Of a stretch of 64,000 nt of DNA, positions 8,125 to 16,858 are shown piece by piece. The DNA lies in the NCBI GenBank assembly GCA_027619415.1, contig JAQCFO010000002.1:1-64000 (forward strand). Reading direction: 5' to 3'. The translations under genes and the position numbers were made by a program. The first letter of the stretch is position 1, and every line of letters starts with the position of its first letter. The stretch is from Bacteroidota bacterium. Lineage in GTDB: Bacteria; Bacteroidota; Bacteroidia; Flavobacteriales; Flavobacteriaceae. The notes below the pieces were generated by a model that ran no database searches, was not told the DNA's origin, and was given only the letters and a program-made list of their open reading frames with translations.

Positions 8125-10929
8125 CTAAAAATTAACATTATAACCAATCGAAAAAGTTCTGCCTAAATCTCTAAATGAAAATATTCTGTTTACTGCTTTA
8201 AACGACTCGTAATAACTTTCTTTTTTACTATCTAATAGATTTTCAATCTTTACTGTAAATGTTTTGTTTTTATTTTCTCCGATTTTTTTAGATAGATTAA
8301 AGTTTAAGCTTTCAAATGGTTGAGTATATACATCAGGGGCAAAACCTGTTCCAACAACCTCTAAGGTTTTCCCTTGCATATTAAAAAATAATCCTGTAAT
8401 TAATCCATTTTCATCTTTATAATCTATACTAGAATTGATTAAATAAGGAGATTGCCCTTGAAGCCTTCTGTATGTTCCTAAAGATTCTCCAACTCTTAAA
8501 CCATTTGTCCTTAAGTTTAACTCGCTTGTTCCATATTCTTGTTTGGATTCAATTATAGAAGCATTAATATTTATTCCTATAGCCTGACTTATTTGTTTTC
8601 TCATTTCAAATTCTATTCCAAAAACTTTTGCATTACCTAAATTTTTTGGTTGAAAATTTTCAGTTGCAGATTCATAATAGCTAAGTTCTATTGGGTCTTG
8701 AAATGATTTATAAAACCCACTTACTGCAAACAGTTCATTTTTGTCTCCAAAAATCTCAAATCTCAAATCTAGATTATCTATGTAACTAGGTCTAAGCTTA
8801 ATATTCCCTATAAAAGTCATATTTGAAAGTGGATCAAAAATTTCTGCAATAGAAGCCTCTTTAAAAGATGGTCTGGCTGTTGTTTTTGAATATGAAAAAC
8901 GTATGTTAGAATTTTCTTTTAAAGAATATATTAAATTTGTCGATGGGAATACATCTAATTTGTCAATTACTTTCTCATCTTGATAATTTATTGTTCCTCC
9001 ACTGTTTTCGCCAGAATATTTTTGAATAAATTTTTCAGCTCTAATTCCTATTACAGATTTTAATTTAATTCCTATTTTAAATTCTATAGAAGAATAGCCT
9101 GCTAATGTTAATTGATTGGCATCATAATTTTTTCCTTTTTCAACCCCACCATTTGTATAAAGGGCAATATGATTTCCAAAAATATTATTAGGAGACCATA
9201 AATTTGACGATTTAAGTAAATCATCAGGATTACCGTTATTTAATATTCCCATATTATCAGGAACATTGATTCTAAAACTGTAAATATCGTACTCTCTTTC
9301 TTTAAAGGAGCCGAATGTCCCAAATTTTAATTTAGAATCGTTATTAAATAACTTCAATTTCCTTTCTAAATCTAATTTTCCTACCACATTTAATTCATCT
9401 AAATTTCGCCAAATTCTAGTTGGCTTATCATTTTCTTTAATTTGAAAAGTGCCATTATCAACGACTTCAAAAGAAGTAGTTCGAACATCTTTGTCTTTTA
9501 TAGATGATTTTGTTGGAGAAAGTTTCCAATTTAATTTCCAGGCACTATCTTCGTTAAATGTATGAGTTCCAGAAATTAATATATTAGTAATAGCTCGTTG
9601 AGTATAATCTAAGTTGTGTTTTAAAAGCTCTTTAGAATCGTTTAAGTTCACAGTTTGATCAAAAATACCTGCAGAAGATTCTCCATTTTGAATATGTAAT
9701 ATATTTAATTTATATTTTGACAAACTAGTTTTAAATGAGAAACCACCCATTGCGCTTAAAATAACAGAGTTTTGACCTAATGGGCCATTCTGAGTTCTGT
9801 TTTGTGATAACTGAAAAATTTTTGAATCAGCTTCCTTGTAAAATGTATTGTTTTGAGATTTTTCATAAAAATCAGTAGTATTTTTATAACTAAAAGACCC
9901 AAAATATCCAAGCCTCATATCACTTCCAATTGTTTTTTGATTTCCTCCTGAAATACTAAAACTATAATCCCCTAAACTTGTTTTTTTTAAAGCGGACATA
10001 TTAGGATTAAACTTATTAGTGACTTCACTTATTTTAGGACTATTAATTCCTTCTAGCACACTATAACCTTGATTAGGATTAACTGGAATTGACCTTAAAC
10101 CATCGTCAAAGCCTATAAAGTCTGTATTACTAGACACGGATGATAAATAATTATTATTGTAATGCATCTTAGGATTGTAAGCTGAACTAACAGATATTGA
10201 AAGTCGTTTAGAATTAGGAAATTCTTTAGTTAATACATCTACAATTCCACCAGTAAAATCTGCTGGCATATCTGCTGTTGCGGATTTAATAACAATTATA
10301 TTATCTAAAATATTAGTTGGAAAAATATCCATTTGAATAGTATTTCTATCGGGATCTAATCCTGGAATATCAATACCATTTAAAATAGATTTAGTATACC
10401 TGTCCCCAAGGCCTCTTACGTAAACATATTTACCTCCCTGAACAGAAACCCCAGGCACTGATTTGACTGCTGATGCAATATTTGAAGCTCCAGATGATTT
10501 GATCCGTTGTGATGATAAACCATCAACTAAGCTTACTGATTTTTTTTGAAACTCCAATACCGATGTTTCAGTGTTTTTACTAGCACTAACAGAAATAACA
10601 ACTTCATCTAAACCTTGAGCTAGTGTATTCATTGTTACATTTACAACTGCTAACTCTTGACTGCTTACTTTTACATCGCTGATTTCAAGAGTTTCATATC
10701 CCATAAATGAAAACATTAATGTATAAACACCTTCACTTAGTTCAATCTGATAATTTCCATCAAAATCTGACGTTGTTCCAGTACCCACCTCTTTCACTAT
10801 TATATTAGTAAAAGGGACAGGATCTTGGAATTCATTGTCGATTATAACTCCTCTAATCAACCCTGATTGGGCATTAAGACTAAAAACGGAAATAAACACT
10901 AGAAAAGTGTTAAGTAATAGATTTTTCAT
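8125..10929 (-). CDS. TonB-dependent outer-membrane receptor with carboxypeptidase-regulatory-like domain
   Basis: This 934-residue outer-membrane active transporter has a signal peptide (MKNLLLNTFLVFISVFSLNA). An N-terminal CarboxypepD_reg-like domain follows (about 24-115; IRGVIIDNEF, GTTSDFDGNYQI). The plug domain (about 125-235) carries YVRGLGDRYTKSILNGIDIP, and a 22-strand-type barrel ends in FSIGYNVNF with a terminal Phe. It draws energy from TonB-ExbBD. There is no SusD-type partner beside it; instead a surface beta-helix lipoprotein lies immediately upstream on the same strand, separated by a perfect 17-bp hairpin. Its own promoter and repeat elements are at 10942-10988. The substrate is unknown; the neighbours suggest a phosphate-containing compound. 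Confidence 0.9.
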   Translation of the reverse strand: MKNLLLNTFLVFISVFSLNAQSGLIRGVIIDNEFQDPVPFTNIIVKEVGTGTTSDFDGNYQIELSEGVYTLMFSFMGYETLEISDVKVSSQELAVVNVTMNTLAQGLDEVVISVSASKNTETSVLEFQKKSVSLVDGLSSQRIKSSGASNIASAVKSVPGVSVQGGKYVYVRGLGDRYTKSILNGIDIPGLDPDRNTIQMDIFPTNILDNIIVIKSATADMPADFTGGIVDVLTKEFPNSKRLSISVSSAYNPKMHYNNNYLSSVSSNTDFIGFDDGLRSIPVNPNQGYSVLEGINSPKISEVTNKFNPNMSALKKTSLGDYSFSISGGNQKTIGSDMRLGYFGSFSYKNTTDFYEKSQNNTFYKEADSKIFQLSQNRTQNGPLGQNSVILSAMGGFSFKTSLSKYKLNILHIQNGESSAGIFDQTVNLNDSKELLKHNLDYTQRAITNILISGTHTFNEDSAWKLNWKLSPTKSSIKDKDVRTTSFEVVDNGTFQIKENDKPTRIWRNLDELNVVGKLDLERKLKLFNNDSKLKFGTFGSFKEREYDIYSFRINVPDNMGILNNGNPDDLLKSSNLWSPNNIFGNHIALYTNGGVEKGKNYDANQLTLAGYSSIEFKIGIKLKSVIGIRAEKFIQKYSGENSGGTINYQDEKVIDKLDVFPSTNLIYSLKENSNIRFSYSKTTARPSFKEASIAEIFDPLSNMTFIGNIKLRPSYIDNLDLRFEIFGDKNELFAVSGFYKSFQDPIELSYYESATENFQPKNLGNAKVFGIEFEMRKQISQAIGININASIIESKQEYGTSELNLRTNGLRVGESLGTYRRLQGQSPYLINSSIDYKDENGLITGLFFNMQGKTLEVVGTGFAPDVYTQPFESLNFNLSKKIGENKNKTFTVKIENLLDSKKESYYESFKAVNRIFSFRDLGRTFSIGYNVNF

Positions 10930-10941
10930 TAATTTATCTTT

Positions 10942-10988
10942 GCAAATATCTACTTCACTTAGATATTTAATGTTAAGCTAAGGTTAAC
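10942..10988 (-). promoter_or_regulatory. putative PHO-box pair and promoter of the TonB receptor
   Basis: Minus strand: GTTAACC-TTAG-CTTAACA (10988-10971) are two 7-bp units with an 11-bp period. Then come 18 bases and TAGATATTTGC, with TTTG at 10946-10943, exactly 24 bases after the last unit. The ATG follows 13 bases after that TTTG. The same region also folds as two perfect inverted repeats: 10944-10952 with 10960-10968, and 10966-10976 with 10984-10994. Confidence 0.55.
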
Positions 10989-10990
10989 AT

Positions 10991-11027
10991 TAAAAAGCCC
11001 TGTCTTATTTTAAGACAGGGCTTTTTA
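10991..11027. terminator. perfect 17-bp hairpin terminator below the beta-helix gene
   Basis: Arms 10991-11007 and 11011-11027 (core AAAGCCCTGTCTTA) pair without mismatch around a 3-base T loop, and the stem is flanked by A and T runs on both sides. It lies between the stop of the beta-helix gene and the receptor promoter, so it should end or attenuate the upstream transcript and leave the receptor to its own promoter. Confidence 0.9.
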
Positions 11028-11048
11028 ATTAATATAAAAATGAATTTT

Positions 11049-12557
11049 TTAGAATGCAGATTTGTTATTAGCAAATGTCCAAGCAAAGTCAGAAACTGTA
11101 GCTCCAACTGTTTGAGCTCCCAGCATTACATTTGTTGCAAATATAACTCCATCTTTATTTTTTGCATTTTCAAAATTAGCATCTGGAGAATCAGATTTGT
11201 CATCAAATATTTCTCCCCCAACTAAAGAATCATCAATAGGAACAACGATTTCAATACTTGAAAAGTTTAATGTTCCATCAGAGAAGTTAGTGCTATCAGC
11301 AGTTGCATCAAGTTCGAAATTAGCCCCTTTTGCAAATCCATATGCATATACTTTAGTTACAGCACCAAGAGCACCTTTTCTGAAATCAGCATATGAACTA
11401 GTACTTTCATCAGTTGCTATAATAGTTATATTTTCTAAAGTGAAAGAAGCTTTCATTGATCCTTCAGGACCATCTATTTCTAACCCATGATCTGAAGCTT
11501 TAGTAAGAATAACTATTGAATTGCTAACTTTTCCCGCGTATGATTGGTCGATATCTAATCCATCATCTCCTTGCCCCCATACTAATAAGTTCGAAGCATC
11601 TACCGTTCCTCCAAAGAATTCTACTCCATCATCAACATTTGCTACAACTTCTACGTTAGAAATAGTAGTTCCATTCCCAACTCCACCTAGAGTTAATCCG
11701 TTAATTTCATTATCAGCACCTATTGAAGAACCACCATGACGTATAGAAAGATATTTTACAGTTCCTGAATTGTCAGCAGTATCTGACCCTCCATATAAAC
11801 CTTTTGTTTCAGAAGCAGCAATACCTTCTATTTGATATTCACTAACATCTCCTTTAAAGGATCCAGGAGCTTTTCCTAAAATTAGCAATCCACCCCATAA
11901 TCCTCTATTGTCAACTGTAAGATTTGAACCATATTTTTCACCGACTTTAATGTCGTCAGCAATTGAAGTCATAACAATTGGCTTATCAGCAGTTCCTTGA
12001 GCATCAATTTTCCCGCCTCTAGCAATACAGATAAAAGAAGCATCAGTACCAGTGCCACCATCAGCTTTTATTATTGTTCCAGCTGGGATAGTTAATGTAG
12101 CACCATCAGCAATAAATACTCTCCCTTTTAAATTCCAAATTTTATCGGCTGTTAAAGTTTTGTTTTTAGTGTAAGTTCCATTTAAAATAAAAAACCCATT
12201 TACAGTTACAGTTACTGTTGATGGAGCACTGTCTGTATTACCATCGTTTGCCTTATAAGTAAAAGTGTCTATTCCATCTGCATTTTCATTTGGGGTGTAT
12301 TTAGCAATATTTTCTGTAATAACCACTGTTCCTAAAGTAGGAGGAGTAACTATAGAAAAAGTCAAAGCATCGTAATCAGAATCTGTGGCAACTAATGTGA
12401 TGTCTATAGACTTTCCCTCTGAAACAGAAGCATTTAAGTTTTGTGACACAGGAGCAGCATTAATGTCTGTTGATGTATCATCATCATCACTACATGCGGT
12501 AAACAATAGCATTCCAGAGATTAAAGTAAAAATGGGAAATTTTAAAAATGTTTTCAT
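11049..12557 (-). CDS. Surface-exposed lipoprotein with Ig-like and right-handed beta-helix domains
   Basis: This is a 502-residue lipoprotein. The lipobox LFTAC puts the lipid on C22, and the following SDDDD matches the lipoprotein export signal described for surface lipoproteins of Bacteroidota. Residues of about 33-118 form a cadherin/Ig-like (Big_9-type) module (VATDSDYDALTFSI, DGIDTFTYKANDGNTDS). From about 120 on, short repeated rungs (LTIPAGTIIKADGG, ISNVEVVANVDDGVEFFGG) indicate a right-handed parallel beta-helix. No polysaccharide-lyase catalytic motif is recognised. Such proteins beside TonB receptors are often mis-named multidrug transporters. Its promoter carries the longest repeat array in the locus, five units. 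I infer a binding or processing partner of the receptor; the activity is unknown. Confidence 0.8.
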   Translation of the reverse strand: MKTFLKFPIFTLISGMLLFTACSDDDDTSTDINAAPVSQNLNASVSEGKSIDITLVATDSDYDALTFSIVTPPTLGTVVITENIAKYTPNENADGIDTFTYKANDGNTDSAPSTVTVTVNGFFILNGTYTKNKTLTADKIWNLKGRVFIADGATLTIPAGTIIKADGGTGTDASFICIARGGKIDAQGTADKPIVMTSIADDIKVGEKYGSNLTVDNRGLWGGLLILGKAPGSFKGDVSEYQIEGIAASETKGLYGGSDTADNSGTVKYLSIRHGGSSIGADNEINGLTLGGVGNGTTISNVEVVANVDDGVEFFGGTVDASNLLVWGQGDDGLDIDQSYAGKVSNSIVILTKASDHGLEIDGPEGSMKASFTLENITIIATDESTSSYADFRKGALGAVTKVYAYGFAKGANFELDATADSTNFSDGTLNFSSIEIVVPIDDSLVGGEIFDDKSDSPDANFENAKNKDGVIFATNVMLGAQTVGATVSDFAWTFANNKSAF

Positions 12558-12589
12558 TATAATTTTTTTATTTTGAGTTAATTAATGCT

Positions 12590-12669
12590 GCAAATAACTA
12601 GATTGAATTTAAATTAATTGTTAAATGAATATTATCAATAAGTCATTATAATGTGAACTTAATGTTATC
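12590..12669 (-). promoter_or_regulatory. five-unit putative PHO-box array and promoter of the beta-helix gene
   Basis: Minus strand, unit by unit: GATAACA (12669-12663), GTTCACA (12658-12652), AATGACT (12647-12641), GATAATA (12636-12630) and TTTAACA (12625-12619). Each is separated by four AT-rich bases (TTAA, TTAT, TATT, TTCA), a strict 11-bp period over 51 bp. Then 18 bases and TAGTTATTTGC follow, with TTTG at 12594-12591, again 24 bases after the last unit. GTTCACA resembles the Streptomyces PHO unit GTTCACC, and TTAACA the Bacillus PhoP hexamer. Confidence 0.6.
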
Positions 12670-12713
12670 AATTAATCTCTCCCATATTGTAAATGATTTA
12701 TTAAATTGCATAA

Positions 12714-14033
12714 ATGAATTGGGAACAGTTATTATCGTTAAAAAGACAAGGAGATAACCTTAAGAGGCTTAGAATAGAACAAGATGAAACTAGAATTGGC
12801 TTTGAAGTAGATTACGATCGTATTATTTTTTCTTCTGCATTTAGATCTCTTCAAGATAAAACTCAAGTAATTCCTTTTTCTAAAACAAGCTTTGTTCATA
12901 CAAGGTTAACTCACAGTCTGGAGGTTTCAGTAGTTGGCAGAAGTTTGGGTCGTATTGTTGGAAAAAAATTAATCGAGAAACATCCCTATTTGCATAAAAC
13001 ATATGGATTTCAAAGTAACGATTTTGGGGCTATTGTAGCTGCTGCAAGTTTATCTCATGATATTGGAAATCCTCCATTTGGACATAGTGGAGAAATGGCA
13101 ATTGGTGATTTTTTCAAAAATGGTAATGGCTTAAAGTATAAAGAAAAACTTTCAGAACAACAATATAAAGACCTTTGTAATTTTGAAGGTAATGCTAATG
13201 GATTTAAAATTATAAGTGAAAATAAAACTGGAATTCCAGGAGGATTGAGACTTAGCTATGCTACTTTAGGAGCTTTTACTAAATATCCTAAGGGATCCAC
13301 ATCCAATAAATCTTCTAAACATATTAAAGACAAAAAATTCGGATTTTTTAATTCACAAAATGTTTTTTTTGATGAAGTAGCAAGCGAGTTAGGTTTGAAC
13401 GAATTAAAGGGAGAATACACTAGACATCCTTTAGCTTTTTTAGTTGAAGCAGCAGATGATATATGTTATACATTAATAGACTTTGAAGATGGGATTAACC
13501 TTGGATGGATTTCAGAAGAGTTTGCTTTAGAATATTTAATAAGATTAGTAAAAGATAGTATAGATACTAAAAAATATAATTCTTTAGAACACAAATCAGA
13601 TCGAGTAGCCTATTTAAGGGCACTTTCTGTAAACACTTTAATTAATGATACTGTCAATATTTTCATTAAAAATGAAGAAGCGTTATTGTCTGGAAACTAT
13701 TCAAAATCGATATTATCGGAAAGTTCTTTTAAGACTCAAATGAATGACATTATAGATATTAGTGTAGAAAAAGTTTATAAATCAGAGGAGGTTATTGAAA
13801 AAGAGCTAAAGGGATATCAAGTAATTAACCACCTGTTGGAAGTTTTTGTTAAAGCTGCTATCAATAACCAAGATGGCAATACAACTACATTTGATGATTT
13901 AGCCATTGCTTGTATCCCTGAATCATACTTGCATAAAGATCAAGACCTTTACACTCAACTTCTAGATATTAGTTGTTTTATTGCTAGCTTAACCGATGGG
14001 AAGGCTTTAGAGTGGTATGAAAAAATGAGTTAG
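12714..14033 (+). CDS. dgt: Deoxyguanosinetriphosphate triphosphohydrolase-like protein (HD domain)
   Basis: This is a 439-residue cytoplasmic HD-domain dNTP triphosphohydrolase, which removes triphosphate from dGTP or other dNTPs and so balances nucleotide pools. Metal-binding residues are H67 (HTRLTHSLE) and H115-D116 (SLSHDIGNPPFGHSGE); a third Asp lies in VEAADDICYT. The N-terminal TRIGFEVDYDRI and FSSAFRSLQDKTQV are typical of the family. tadA follows two bases after its stop, so the two form an operon. The ATG follows a weak -7-like sequence (TTAAATTG, ending 12708) by only five bases, so the transcript may be leaderless. Confidence 0.93.
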   Translation: MNWEQLLSLKRQGDNLKRLRIEQDETRIGFEVDYDRIIFSSAFRSLQDKTQVIPFSKTSFVHTRLTHSLEVSVVGRSLGRIVGKKLIEKHPYLHKTYGFQSNDFGAIVAAASLSHDIGNPPFGHSGEMAIGDFFKNGNGLKYKEKLSEQQYKDLCNFEGNANGFKIISENKTGIPGGLRLSYATLGAFTKYPKGSTSNKSSKHIKDKKFGFFNSQNVFFDEVASELGLNELKGEYTRHPLAFLVEAADDICYTLIDFEDGINLGWISEEFALEYLIRLVKDSIDTKKYNSLEHKSDRVAYLRALSVNTLINDTVNIFIKNEEALLSGNYSKSILSESSFKTQMNDIIDISVEKVYKSEEVIEKELKGYQVINHLLEVFVKAAINNQDGNTTTFDDLAIACIPESYLHKDQDLYTQLLDISCFIASLTDGKALEWYEKMS

Positions 14034-14035
14034 AT

Positions 14036-14485
14036 ATGGAGGATTTATACGATGATCTGTACTTTATGCGAAGAGCAATTGAGGAAGCCAAAATTGCTTT
14101 TCAAAAGGATGAAGTTCCAGTAGGAGCAGTAATTGTAAGTAATAATCAAATTATTGCAAGAGCACACAATTTGACAGAAACATTAAACGATGTAACAGCT
14201 CATGCTGAAATGCAAGCAATTACATCAGCAGCTAATTATATAGGAGGAAAATATTTAAATGACTGTACTCTTTACGTAACATTAGAGCCTTGTCAAATGT
14301 GTGCAGGCGCACTTTACTGGTCTCAAATCTCCAAAATTGTTATTGGCGCTAGTGATAACCATAGAGGATTTAGGGTTATGAAAACTAAAATCCATCCAAA
14401 AACTAAAATTATTGATGGAATTCTTTCTGCAGAGTCTAAAGAATTAATTGATGATTTTTTTAAAAAAAAAAGAGGATTGCAATAA
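14036..14485 (+). CDS. tadA: tRNA-specific adenosine deaminase
   Basis: This 149-residue zinc deaminase converts A34 to inosine in the wobble position of tRNA-Arg(ACG). The zinc ligands and proton shuttle are H56 and E58 (AHAEMQAI) and C86 and C89 (EPCQMCAGAL). Length and motif spacing are normal for TadA/CumB. It lies two bases after dgt and is followed by a hairpin terminator. A general cytidine/deoxycytidylate deaminase is a less likely alternative because of the FYMRRAIEEAKIA-like N-terminus and the size. Confidence 0.95.
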   Translation: MEDLYDDLYFMRRAIEEAKIAFQKDEVPVGAVIVSNNQIIARAHNLTETLNDVTAHAEMQAITSAANYIGGKYLNDCTLYVTLEPCQMCAGALYWSQISKIVIGASDNHRGFRVMKTKIHPKTKIIDGILSAESKELIDDFFKKKRGLQ

Positions 14486-14487
14486 AA

Positions 14488-14515
14488 AAACCCCCAGTAT
14501 ACTGAGGGTTAGTAA
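14488..14515. terminator. hairpin terminator between tadA and the cold-shock gene
   Basis: A-run, then AACCCCCAGTA / TACTGAGGGTT pairing with a single mismatch and almost no loop beyond the centre. It lies in the 49-base gap between two convergent genes and can serve both. Confidence 0.8.
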
Positions 14516-14534
14516 TGTAAGAAATAAAATATTA

Positions 14535-14729
14535 TTAGTCGATAAGTGTTACGTCAGCCGCAACTCTACCTTTTTTACCATCTTCTTCTGAATATTCTAC
14601 TTTGTCGCCTTCATTTAGTTGGATACCATCTAAAGAAGTTGCGTGAACGAAGATGTCTTCGCTCGTTTCGTCGTTAGTAATGAAACCATAACCTTTGGAT
14701 CCATTAAAAAATTTTACTGTACCAGTCAT
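14535..14729 (-). CDS. Cold-shock domain protein
   Basis: This 64-residue single CSD protein binds single-stranded RNA or DNA, acting as an RNA chaperone. Both RNA-binding motifs are present: KGYGFI (RNP1, about 13-18) and DIFVHATSL (RNP2, about 25-33). The start TGTVKFFN is typical. It has a clear own promoter (14758-14789) and ends at a terminator shared with tadA, so it is a single-gene unit. Whether it is cold induced cannot be told from the sequence. Confidence 0.96.
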   Translation of the reverse strand: MTGTVKFFNGSKGYGFITNDETSEDIFVHATSLDGIQLNEGDKVEYSEEDGKKGRVAADVTLID

Positions 14730-14757
14730 TAATTAAAAATTATTTATTTATAAGATG

Positions 14758-14789
14758 CAAATGTAGTGATTAAATAATTATATAGACAA
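14758..14789 (-). promoter_or_regulatory. promoter of the cold-shock gene
   Basis: Minus strand TACATTTG (14765-14758) is a full match to the Bacteroidota -7 element TAnnTTTG. A TTG about 21 bases upstream fits the -33 element. The ATG is 28 bases downstream of the TTTG. Confidence 0.6.
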
Positions 14790-14810
14790 GTCTACATTAA
14801 TTAGAGCTTT

Positions 14811-15056
14811 TTATTTATTTGATTTTGAAGATTTTGACTTCATTTTTTTAATGTTTGCTTCACTAAAAGTATAGTCACTTAATTTTTTTCCTTTCCAACT
14901 ATTATAAATAAATAAAGGCATGAATAGAAGTACGAAAATAATCACGCTAATGCCAATTATTTTATTACCAAGTATTTCGTTTTCAAATTTAAAATAATAG
15001 CCAATAAATATTCCAATTATTGAAGTAATGAAAGACATGAGAATAATTTTATTCAT
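14811..15056 (-). CDS. Small two-helix membrane protein of unknown function
   Basis: I do not recognise the family. The 81-residue product has two hydrophobic segments (about 4-22 and 33-52) and a basic cytoplasmic-looking tail (MKKMKSKSSKSNK-like end, residues 68-81). A short loop with Glu and Asn joins the helices. It starts 14 bases after the aspS stop on the same strand and is probably in that transcript. Size, composition and reading phase with its neighbours suggest a real gene. Confidence 0.65.
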   Translation of the reverse strand: MNKIILMSFITSIIGIFIGYYFKFENEILGNKIIGISVIIFVLLFMPLFIYNSWKGKKLSDYTFSEANIKKMKSKSSKSNK

Positions 15057-15069
15057 CGGATTTAAAAAT

Positions 15070-16824
15070 TTAATTTTTAATCGTTAAGGCTAATGATAGC
15101 TCATCTAGTTGCTCTTTACTCAATTTCGAAGGGGCATTAATCATGACATCTTTTCCACTATTATTTTTTGGAAAAGCGATATAATCCTTAATAGATTCTT
15201 CACCATCTAAAATTGCTACAAGCCTATCCAATCCTAAGGCAATTCCTCCATGAGGAGGAGCTCCATACTCAAAGGCGTTCATTAGGAATCCAAATTGCTC
15301 TTTGGCTTGCTCATCGGAGAATCCTAAATGTTTTAGCATTAGTGATTGAATATTTTTATCATGAATTCTAATGGATCCACCACCAATTTCATTTCCATTT
15401 ATCACTAAATCATATGCGTTGGCTTTAACTTCCTCAGGCTTACTTTTAAGCAGATCAATTTGATCTAGTTTTGGAGATGTAAACGGGTGATGCATAGCAT
15501 GAAATTTTTTAGATTCTTCATCCCATTCCAACAACGGAAAATCAGTCACCCACAAAGGAGCAAATTCCTCAGGATTTCTTAAATTTAAATTTTGAGCCAA
15601 TTCTAGTCTTAAGGTACTTAACTGAGTTCGCACCTTATTTTTATCTCCAGATAAAATAAAAATTAAATCTCCTTTATTTGCCTTAGTTATTTTAGCCCAA
15701 TTACCTAAATCTTTTTGATCATAAAACTTGTCTACTGAAGATTTAAAGGTCCCGTCTTCATTACATCTAACATAAATCATTCCTAAAGCACCAATTTGAG
15801 GTCTTTTAACCCAGTCAACATGTTTGTCAATTTCTTTTCTTGTAAATGTGTTTCCGCCAGGAACTGAAATCCCAACCACTAATTCAGCAGAGTTAAAAAC
15901 ATTGAAATCTTTATGTTGAGATACGCTGTTCAATTCTCCGAATTCCATCCCAAATCGAATATCAGGCTTGTCAGAACCATACTTAGAAATGGCTTCATCG
16001 TATGTTATTCTAGGAAATTTATCAATATCTAATCCTTTAATTGTTTTTAGTAAATGTTTTGTTAAACCCTCAAAAGTGTTTAAAATATCTTCTTGATTTA
16101 CAAATGACATTTCACAGTCAATTTGAGTAAATTCGGGTTGCCTATCAGCTCTTAAATCTTCATCTCTAAAGCACTTTACAATTTGAAAATATCTATCTAA
16201 TCCACCAACCATTAATAATTGTTTGAAAGTTTGTGGGGATTGTGGCAGAGCATAAAATTCTCCAGAATTCATTCTAGAAGGCACAACAAAATCACGAGCT
16301 CCTTCAGGCGTAGATTTAATAAGATAAGGCGTTTCTACATCAATAAAATCTTTAGAACTTAAATAGTTTCTTATTTCTGAGCTTACTGTATGCCTAAAAA
16401 TCAATTTATTTTTAATTTTTTCTCTTCTAATGTCTAAATAGCGATATTTCATTCTAAGTTCTTCGCCGCCATCAGTTTTGTTTTCAATTGTAAATGGAGG
16501 AGTTTTGGAAATGTTCAGGATTTTTAAATCTGACACAAGAATTTCAACATCACCAGTTGGAATATTTGAATTTTTCGAACTTCTTTCGATTACTTCACCA
16601 GATACTTGAATTACAAATTCTCTTCCAATAGATTTTGCTTTGTTAAATAATTCTTTGGAACTTCTTTGTTCGTCGAAAATTAATTGTGTGATACCATACC
16701 TATCTCTAAGATCTATCCATACCATGAAGCCTTTATCTCTAGATTTTTGAACCCATCCACAAAGAGTTACTTTAGTATTTGAATCTGATAGTCTTAGTTC
16801 GCCACAATTGTGAGTTCTGTACAT
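15070..16824 (-). CDS. aspS: Aspartyl-tRNA synthetase
   Basis: This 584-residue class IIb synthetase charges tRNA-Asp. In order there is an N-terminal OB-fold anticodon-binding domain (about 1-105; [20 protein letters not shown]), then class II motif 1 and motif 2 ([18 protein letters not shown], near 220), a bacterial-type GAD insertion (about 290-420), and motif 3 ([14 protein letters not shown], near 535). The length is normal for the bacterial type. Whether it is discriminating or also charges tRNA-Asn cannot be decided here, but a separate asnS at 51433-52857 suggests no need for the Asn route. It follows the RND permease by 34 bases. Confidence 0.97.
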   Translation of the reverse strand: MYRTHNCGELRLSDSNTKVTLCGWVQKSRDKGFMVWIDLRDRYGITQLIFDEQRSSKELFNKAKSIGREFVIQVSGEVIERSSKNSNIPTGDVEILVSDLKILNISKTPPFTIENKTDGGEELRMKYRYLDIRREKIKNKLIFRHTVSSEIRNYLSSKDFIDVETPYLIKSTPEGARDFVVPSRMNSGEFYALPQSPQTFKQLLMVGGLDRYFQIVKCFRDEDLRADRQPEFTQIDCEMSFVNQEDILNTFEGLTKHLLKTIKGLDIDKFPRITYDEAISKYGSDKPDIRFGMEFGELNSVSQHKDFNVFNSAELVVGISVPGGNTFTRKEIDKHVDWVKRPQIGALGMIYVRCNEDGTFKSSVDKFYDQKDLGNWAKITKANKGDLIFILSGDKNKVRTQLSTLRLELAQNLNLRNPEEFAPLWVTDFPLLEWDEESKKFHAMHHPFTSPKLDQIDLLKSKPEEVKANAYDLVINGNEIGGGSIRIHDKNIQSLMLKHLGFSDEQAKEQFGFLMNAFEYGAPPHGGIALGLDRLVAILDGEESIKDYIAFPKNNSGKDVMINAPSKLSKEQLDELSLALTIKN

Positions 16825-16858
16825 CTTGTTTTAAATATCATGTAAATTTAAGAAGATA

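Noticed and set aside
10935-10942. Plus-strand TATCTTTG promoter-like element
   Set aside because: It arises because TTTGCAAA is self-complementary; it would drive only antisense RNA into a strong terminator, while the minus-strand element has the correct spacing for the receptor.
11197-11739. Plus-strand open frames opposite the beta-helix lipoprotein
   Set aside because: Shadows of Gly/Thr/Ser-rich codons of the real gene; no start context or known domain.
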